Shown one piece after another: positions 4,973-8,318 of a stretch of 8,318 nucleotides of DNA. A program made the translations under genes and the position numbers. The notes below the pieces were generated by a model. It did not search any database. It saw nothing but the letters and a program-made list of their open reading frames with translations, and was not told the DNA's origin. The stretch is taken from contig JAJYAW010000105.1 in NCBI GenBank assembly GCA_021779335.1, forward strand, positions 1-8,318, read 5' to 3'. Origin of the DNA: Myxococcales bacterium (GTDB taxonomy: Bacteria > Myxococcota > Myxococcia > Myxococcales > Anaeromyxobacteraceae). Within the stretch, counting starts at the first letter, position 1, and each line of letters starts with the position of its first letter.

Positions 4973-5545
4973 CTACCGGCCCCTCAGCCCTGACCAGAGC
5001 GCCACGCCCCCGAAGCCGAAGAAGAGGGCCGCCGCCGTCCACCGGACCCACTTGAGCTGGACCCCGGCGGCCAGCCTCCCGCCCAGGAAGACGGCGAGGC
5101 CGTCGGCGGCCAGCATGCCCAGCGTGGTCCCGATGGTGACCGTCACCACCGACCTGAACTCCGCCGCCAGCGCGACCGTGGCGAGCTGGGTCTTGTCGCC
5201 CATCTCGGCGAGGAAGAAGAGCACGACGGTGGTGGCGAAGGCGCCGAAGCGCTCCGGCCCCCTGGCCTCCTCGAGCGTGTCGGGCCTGAGGCTCCAGAGC
5301 CCGAAGCCGATGAAGGTGGCGGCCAGGAGGTAGGCCAGGAGGTGGTGCGGCACCACGGTCGAGATCCAGCCGCCCAGGCTGGAGGCCAGCCCGTGGTTGA
5401 GGACGGTGGCCACGAAGATCCCGGCCATGATGGCCCACGGCCGCCGGAAGCGCGCCGCCAGCGAGAAGGCCAGCAGCTGGGTCTTGTCGCCCATCTCGCT
5501 GGCGGCGACGAGGAGGAAGCTGCTGACGATGGCCTGGAGGGACAT
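4973..5545 (-). CDS. GDT1/UPF0016 (TMEM165-like) cation exporter
   Basis: This encodes a six-helix inner-membrane protein of the UPF0016/GDT1 family, whose characterised bacterial and cyanobacterial members export Mn2+ and whose eukaryotic members move Mn2+/Ca2+. The 190-residue protein is two homologous halves. Each has the family signature E-x-G-D-K-T: SEMGDKTQL at residues 16-24 in helix 1 and AEMGDKTQL at 113-121 in helix 4. These acidic residues form the ion site. A charged central loop (RPDTLEEARGPERFG, about 87-101) separates the halves. ATG 5545 gives the canonical N terminus, although no strong Shine-Dalgarno is seen. A promoter lies 65-95 nt upstream. The neighbours are not Mn-related in any obvious way. 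The 3' end converges on the barrel gene, leaving 68 bp. Confidence 0.92.
   Translation of the reverse strand: MSLQAIVSSFLLVAASEMGDKTQLLAFSLAARFRRPWAIMAGIFVATVLNHGLASSLGGWISTVVPHHLLAYLLAATFIGFGLWSLRPDTLEEARGPERFGAFATTVVLFFLAEMGDKTQLATVALAAEFRSVVTVTIGTTLGMLAADGLAVFLGGRLAAGVQLKWVRWTAAALFFGFGGVALWSGLRGR
5184..5498 (-). repeat. 24-nt direct repeat within the GDT1-family gene
   Basis: An identical 24-base stretch occurs at 5184-5207 and 5475-5498, each encoding the EMGDKTQL helix. The surrounding bases differ. It marks the internal duplication of the protein and could allow recombination between the halves. Confidence 0.85.
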
Positions 5546-5568
5546 GGGCGGTGCGTCGAGCGCCCCGC

Positions 5569-5585
5569 CGCCGCGCCACGCGGCG
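5569..5585 (-). promoter_or_regulatory. Leader hairpin of the GDT1-family gene
   Basis: CGCCGCG (5569-5575) and CGCGGCG (5579-5585) form a perfect 7-bp stem with a 3-nt loop in the predicted 5' leader. I see no match to the Mn2+-sensing yybP-ykoY riboswitch core that often controls this family. Confidence 0.35.
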
Positions 5586-5609
5586 TGAATGGCTCCCGTT
5601 GCGCGCTCG

Positions 5610-5639
5610 CTGTTACCCGGTGCCGCCCCGGCGCGTCAA
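5610..5639 (-). promoter_or_regulatory. Probable promoter of the GDT1-family gene
   Basis: Read on the - strand, TTGACG (5634-5639) is followed after 18 bp by TAACAG (5610-5615). It lies between the stop of the DsrE-like gene (5680) and the ATG at 5545. This suggests independent transcription with a leader of about 60 nt. Confidence 0.5.
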
Positions 5640-5679
5640 GCGCGGCGGGCGGCCTCCGGCGGCGCGGGGCCGGGTCCCG

Positions 5680-6036
5680 CTAGAAGGAGAGGACGCGGTC
5701 GCTCTCGACCACCCAGCTGGCGAGCTGGGCCATCGTCGACTTCTCGGCGCCCGGGAAGTAGGGGTGGTTCTTGTGGATGCCGCACCGCGCCATGCAGGTG
5801 CCGCAGACCTTGACGGTGACGCCCTTCGCGATGAGGTCCTTCAGCATCTGGACCAGGTCCTGATCGTAGCCGTCGGGCTTCGTGAGGACGTCCCGGGCCA
5901 TGTCCACCGAGTCGTTCATGAGGAAGATGCGCACGTCCTGGCCGCTCTCGCGCAGCTTGCCCGCCAGGCGCAGGCCGTTCCAGGTGACGTCGGTCCCGTC
6001 GTAGGGCTCGTGGTTGAAGACGATGAGGACGCTCAT
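5680..6036 (-). CDS. DsrE/DsrF-like sulfur-relay family protein
   Basis: This is a 118-residue cytoplasmic protein of the DsrE/F-like superfamily, small alpha/beta proteins that carry persulfide sulfur on a cysteine or act in sulfur relays. The N-terminal strand MSVLIVFNHEPYDGTD leads into the helix NGLRLAGKLRESG, then VRIFLMNDSV; DLVQMLKDLIAKGVTVKVCGTCMARCGI (about 61-87) follows. C78, C81 and C85 form a CGTCMARCG cluster at the place where family members hold their reactive cysteine. The C-terminal MAQLASWVVESDRVLSF is typical. ATG 6036 has GGAG 7 nt upstream. It is divergent from the ArsR-rhodanese gene, and its promoter is overlapped by a palindrome. I infer that it handles sulfane sulfur under control of that regulator; the exact donor and acceptor are unknown. 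Confidence 0.83.
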   Translation of the reverse strand: MSVLIVFNHEPYDGTDVTWNGLRLAGKLRESGQDVRIFLMNDSVDMARDVLTKPDGYDQDLVQMLKDLIAKGVTVKVCGTCMARCGIHKNHPYFPGAEKSTMAQLASWVVESDRVLSF

Positions 6037-6070
6037 GGGCGGGCTCCGGCTGGGGGGAGTGGGTGGCGCG

Positions 6071-6086
6071 CCGGCCGGTCGGCCGG
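6071..6086 (-). repeat. 16-bp palindrome in the DsrE gene leader
   Basis: CCGGCCG (6071-6077) and CGGCCGG (6080-6086) are exact reverse complements around GT. It sits between the predicted transcription start and the ribosome binding site of the DsrE-like gene. It may form an RNA hairpin or an operator, though GC-only palindromes arise readily by chance here. Confidence 0.4.
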
Positions 6087-6098
6087 TGCGGGTGGTCC

Positions 6099-6127
6099 TT
6101 TAATCAATAAACTACTAGAGTAGTCAA
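6099..6127 (-). promoter_or_regulatory. Promoter of the DsrE-like gene
   Basis: On the - strand TTGACT (6122-6127) is followed after 17 bp by ATTAAA (6099-6104), or by GATTAA (6100-6105) after 16 bp, within the only distinctly AT-rich patch of the region. The start would be near 6092, leaving a leader of about 55 nt. The -35 box and spacer coincide with the 6111-6124 palindrome. Confidence 0.6.
6111..6124. promoter_or_regulatory. Candidate ArsR-family operator palindrome
   Basis: ACTACT-AG-AGTAGT is a perfect 6-2-6 inverted repeat. Its AT-rich composition stands out from its surroundings. It covers the last half of the -35 box and most of the spacer of the DsrE promoter, the position at which an ArsR dimer would block polymerase. 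ArsR-family regulators usually bind such symmetric sites in their own divergent intergenic regions. Binding is inferred, not shown. Confidence 0.6.
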
Positions 6128-6149
6128 GCGCCGCCGCGCCGCCCGGGCC

Positions 6150-6165
6150 GGGCGCCCCGGCGCCC
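6150..6165. repeat. 16-bp GC palindrome next to the arsR promoter
   Basis: GGGCGCC (6150-6156) and GGCGCCC (6159-6165) are exact reverse complements around CC. It abuts the TTGACC at 6166. It could be a second binding site, or chance in GC-rich sequence. Confidence 0.35.
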
Positions 6166-6194
6166 TTGACCGGGCCCGCCGGGCCCGCCTACTC
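6166..6194 (+). promoter_or_regulatory. Probable promoter of the ArsR-rhodanese gene
   Basis: TTGACC at 6166-6171 is followed after 17 bp by CTACTC at 6189-6194 (or TACTCA after 18 bp). The spacer consists of two tandem copies of GGGCCCGCC (6172-6180 and 6181-6189). A start near 6202 leaves a short leader before AGGAG at 6213. The TTG of the -35 box is in frame with the gene but is not its start. Confidence 0.45.
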
Positions 6195-6222
6195 AAGGGC
6201 TCGAACGAGGACAGGAGCCCCC

Positions 6223-6900
6223 GTGCCCCCCACGCCAGGCCGACGCTTCAAGACCGCCATCTACGAGCAGTTCGCCCGCGTCTCGAAGGCGCTCGCCAGC
6301 GCCCACCGCGTGGAGCTCGTGGAGCTGCTCGCGCAGGGGCCGCGCACCGTCGACGCCCTGGCGCGCATGGCCGACATGACCCTGGCCAACACCTCGGCCC
6401 ACCTCCAGGTGCTGCGGGGCGCCGGGCTCGTCGAGTCCACCAGGGAGGGGCTCTTCGTCACCTACCGGCTGCCCGACCCCTCGGTGGCCGACCTGCTGCT
6501 CGCCGTCCGCAAGGTCGCGGAGGCGCGCCTCGCCGAGGTGGCCAAGGTGACGCGGGCCTTCCTGGCGGCGAACTCGCAGCTCGAGCCGGTGGACGAGGCC
6601 GCGCTCCGCGCCCGGGTGCGCCGGGGCGAGGTGACCCTGCTCGACGTCCGGCCGCCGGAGGAGTTCGCGTCGGGGCACATCCCGGGCGCGCTGTCGGTGC
6701 CGCTGCCGGCGCTCGTGAAGGAGCTCGCCAGGCTGCCGAGGCGCCGGGAGGTGGTGGCCTACTGCCGGGGTCCGTACTGCGTCCTCGCCATCGAGGCGGT
6801 GAAGCAGCTCCGGGCGCGGGGCTTCAAGGCGGTCCGGCTGGAGGAGGGCGTCCTCGACTGGGCGGCGCGCGGCCTGCGGGTGGAGCGGACCGGGGCGTGA
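6223..6900 (+). CDS. ArsR-family repressor fused to a rhodanese domain
   Basis: This is a 225-residue transcription factor that joins a winged-helix ArsR domain (about 8-100) to a rhodanese-like sulfurtransferase domain (about 122-220). The DNA-reading part is RTVDALARMADMTLANTSAHLQVLRGAGLV, followed by the beta wing TREGLFVTYRL. The rhodanese part has LLDVRPPEEFASGHIPGALSVP, the usual CH2A-type motif, and the active loop VVAYCRGPYCVLA, with C181 as the expected persulfide-forming cysteine and C186 five residues on. These are the only two cysteines, so the metal-binding or dithiol cysteines of classical ArsR, BigR or SqrR are absent. GTG 6223 has AGGAG 5 nt upstream; longer in-frame starts would run into the promoter. 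It overlaps the permease gene by 4 nt. Role: probable sulfane-sulfur-responsive repressor of itself and the divergent DsrE gene. Confidence 0.9.
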   Translation: MPPTPGRRFKTAIYEQFARVSKALASAHRVELVELLAQGPRTVDALARMADMTLANTSAHLQVLRGAGLVESTREGLFVTYRLPDPSVADLLLAVRKVAEARLAEVAKVTRAFLAANSQLEPVDEAALRARVRRGEVTLLDVRPPEEFASGHIPGALSVPLPALVKELARLPRRREVVAYCRGPYCVLAIEAVKQLRARGFKAVRLEEGVLDWAARGLRVERTGA

Positions 6901-7961
6901 GCCCTCCCGCCGCCCACCTGCAGGTGGCGCGCCCGGTCCGGGGAGCGGCGGCTGGCCTCGGGGCCGCGGTCCTCTTCGGGCTCTCCACCCCGGTCGCCAA
7001 GCGGCTCCTCCCCTCCACGGGCCCCTTCCTGCTGGCGGGGCTCCTGTACCTCGGGGCGGGAATCGGGCTCTCGCTGCTGGCGCCCCTGCGCCGGGGAGGG
7101 CGGGAGGCGGGGCTCCGCCGGCAGGACCTGCCGATCCTGGCGGGCATGGTGGCGGCGGGTGGCCTGGCCGGGCCGCTCCTCCTCCTCTTCGGCCTGGCCC
7201 GGCTGCCGGGGGTCCAGGCCTCCCTCCTCCTGAACCTGGAGGCGCCCCTCACCATCGGGCTGGCGGTGCTGGTCTTCGGCGAGTCCCTGTCGCGCCGCGA
7301 GCTCCTGGGGGCCGCGGCCATCGTCCTCGGCGGCGCGGCGCTGAGCGCCGGGCCGGGGGCAGGCGTCTCGCGGTGGTCCGGCGCCCTCGCCGTGGCGGGC
7401 GCCTGCGCCGCCTGGGCGGTCGACAACAACCTGGGCCAGCGGCTCTCCCTGCGCGACCCGGTGGCGGTCACGCGGGTGAAGGCGCTGGCGGCGGGCTCGG
7501 TCAACGTCTCCCTGGCCCTGCTGGTGGGGGAGCGACTCCCGCCGGCCCTGGCCCTCGGCGCGACGCTCGCGACCGGGTTCCTCGGCTACGGCCTGAGCAT
7601 CGTGCTCCACCTCCTGGCGATGCGTCAGGTCGGGGCGGCGCGCCAGGCGGCCTACTTCGCCACCGCGCCGTTCGTCGGCGCCCTGGCGGCCGTCCCCGTC
7701 CTGGGTGAGCACCTCGGCGCGGCGGAGCTCCTCGCGGGGGGGCTGATGTCGGCCGGCGCCATCGTCCTGCTCCGGGCCCGCCACGGCCACCGGCACGAGC
7801 ACGAGGCGCTGGAGCACGACCACGCCCACGTCCACGACGAGCACCACGCCCACGAGCACGCGGGCGCGGTGGACCAGCCGCACGCCCACCCCCACGACCA
7901 CGCGCCGCTCGTGCACGACCACCCGCACCTGCCGGACGCGCACCACCGGCACCGCCACTGA
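6897..7961 (+). CDS. EamA/DMT-family permease with histidine-rich tail
   Basis: This is a 354-residue inner-membrane transporter of the drug/metabolite transporter superfamily. Two EamA repeats (about 14-150 and 160-292) give around ten helices. Family-like features include LLNLEAPLTIGLAVLVFGESL (about 111-131) and, in the second half, WAVDNNLGQRLSLRDP and AAYFATAPFVGALAAVPVLGEHL. Residues 296-354 form a soluble tail with 23 histidines in 59 residues, mostly H-x-H and H-D-H, ending in HPHLPDAHHRHRH. Such a tail suggests binding of Ni, Zn, Co or Cu and hence metal sensing, storage or metal-dependent export. The substrate cannot be read from the sequence. GTG 6897 overlaps the ArsR-rhodanese stop (GTGA), so it is translationally coupled to and presumably controlled by that repressor. 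Confidence 0.9.
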   Translation: MSPPAAHLQVARPVRGAAAGLGAAVLFGLSTPVAKRLLPSTGPFLLAGLLYLGAGIGLSLLAPLRRGGREAGLRRQDLPILAGMVAAGGLAGPLLLLFGLARLPGVQASLLLNLEAPLTIGLAVLVFGESLSRRELLGAAAIVLGGAALSAGPGAGVSRWSGALAVAGACAAWAVDNNLGQRLSLRDPVAVTRVKALAAGSVNVSLALLVGERLPPALALGATLATGFLGYGLSIVLHLLAMRQVGAARQAAYFATAPFVGALAAVPVLGEHLGAAELLAGGLMSAGAIVLLRARHGHRHEHEALEHDHAHVHDEHHAHEHAGAVDQPHAHPHDHAPLVHDHPHLPDAHHRHRH

Positions 7962-7964
7962 CCG

Positions 7965-7989
7965 CCCGCCTCGGTCCGCGAGAGGCGGG
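7965..7989 (+). terminator. Possible terminator after the permease gene
   Basis: CCCGCCTC (7965-7972) and GAGGCGGG (7982-7989) form a perfect 8-bp stem with a 9-nt loop, beginning 3 nt after the permease stop. No T-run follows. A second GC hairpin (CCCGGCC 8007-8013 with GGCCGGG 8019-8025) lies just upstream of the next gene. Confidence 0.5.
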
Positions 7990-8029
7990 GACCCGCCGGT
8001 TCCGCCCCCGGCCCCCCGGGCCGGGTGCC

Positions 8030-8318
8030 ATGATGCGCGGCGTGACCACCGCGCCCGCCGCCTTCGTCCTGCCGCCCGGACAGGAGGACGCCGTGGCGAC
8101 GCTCCTGGGCGGTGGCGCGCCGCTGCCCGGCGGGTGCCGCCTCGAGACCGCGGACATCCAGCCCACCGCCATCGAGGCGCGCTACCGCTGCGGCGGGACG
8201 CTGGCGGTGGCGCGCCTCGGTCGCGCCGGGGCGGGCGACGGGCCCGACGCGCCGCCCGGTCACCTCGTGGTGCTGCCCGGGTCGGACCTGCCGGCCCCGC
8301 TGCACGAGGCACTCGCGG
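8030..8318 (+). CDS. Hypothetical protein, 5' end only
   Basis: An open frame starts at ATG 8030 (ATG 8033 and GTG 8042 are in-frame alternatives) and runs off the right edge with no stop. The 96 visible residues begin MMRGVTTAPAAFVLPPGQED and include CRLETADIQPTAIEARYRCGG and HLVVLPGSDLPAPLHEALA. I do not recognise the family. Nearly every codon ends in G or C, as in the other real genes, which supports coding on this strand rather than the long open frame on the - strand. No clear Shine-Dalgarno precedes the start, and a GC hairpin ends 4 nt before it. There is no obvious signal peptide or membrane segment in the part seen. Confidence 0.6.
   Translation, partial: MMRGVTTAPAAFVLPPGQEDAVATLLGGGAPLPGGCRLETADIQPTAIEARYRCGGTLAVARLGRAGAGDGPDAPPGHLVVLPGSDLPAPLHEALA

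Noticed and set aside
4059..5579. Long minus-strand frame of 506 codons
   Set aside because: High GC creates long shadow frames. Its sequence is low-complexity and it covers the well-supported GDT1 and barrel genes in wrong frames.
6166..6222. TTG 6166 as start of the ArsR-rhodanese gene
   Set aside because: This TTG is the first part of the -35 box, no Shine-Dalgarno precedes it, and the extra residues are not part of the ArsR fold. GTG 6223 has AGGAG 5 nt upstream.
7782..7961. CAC-rich repeats at the end of the permease as a CRISPR or tandem repeat
   Set aside because: The periodicity is that of codons for His-x-His in an intact frame; no spacer-repeat structure is present anywhere in the window.
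6759..8312. Long minus-strand frame of 517 codons opposite the permease
   Set aside because: It is an antisense shadow rich in Arg, Gly, Pro and Glu; the + strand permease has clear membrane helices and family motifs.
1..8318. Insertion sequences, transposase or integrase genes near the tRNA array
   Set aside because: I looked for transposase motifs, long terminal repeats and attachment-site duplications of tRNA 3' ends and saw none.

Overview
The window looks like chromosomal DNA of a very GC-rich proteobacterium or myxobacterium. Almost every codon in the real genes ends in G or C, promoters are of sigma-70 type, and an ECF sigma factor is paired with a membrane zinc-finger anti-sigma factor. 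I lean towards Myxococcota (Anaeromyxobacter-like). That is a judgement from composition and gene style, not from a database match.

Layout. Positions 1-235 hold the 3' end of rdgB (XTP/dITP pyrophosphatase). Four tRNA genes follow on the + strand: Pro(TGG), His(GTG), Arg(TCT) and Lys(CTT). A sigma-70-like promoter precedes tRNA-Pro, a second one precedes tRNA-Lys, and a strong hairpin follows tRNA-Lys. From 1128 to 4904 five + strand genes lie head to tail: ECF sigma factor, anti-sigma factor with a Hx3Cx2C motif and a C-terminal sensor-like domain, a small lipoprotein with cupredoxin-like sequence, a secreted protein built of repeated beta-propeller blades, and a secreted probable beta-barrel protein. 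The last two overlap by 4 nt. Two hairpins in the gap at 2381-2506 suggest that the last three genes form their own transcription unit.

On the - strand, 4973-5545 encodes a GDT1/UPF0016 membrane protein (probable Mn2+/Ca2+ exporter) with its own promoter. Upstream of it on the same strand, 5680-6036 encodes a DsrE-like sulfur-relay protein. Divergent from the DsrE gene, 6223-6900 encodes an ArsR repressor fused to a rhodanese domain, and this gene overlaps by 4 nt an EamA/DMT permease with an extreme histidine-rich tail (6897-7961). The intergenic region between DsrE and ArsR-rhodanese carries an AT-rich 14-bp palindrome lying across the -35 and spacer of the DsrE promoter, a classic repressor position. 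The window ends inside a further + strand gene of unknown function (8030 onward).

The two most interesting parts are the probable sulfur-responsive module (DsrE <-> ArsR-rhodanese + His-tailed permease) and the envelope cluster (sigma / anti-sigma / cupredoxin-like lipoprotein / propeller / barrel), whose function I cannot name.
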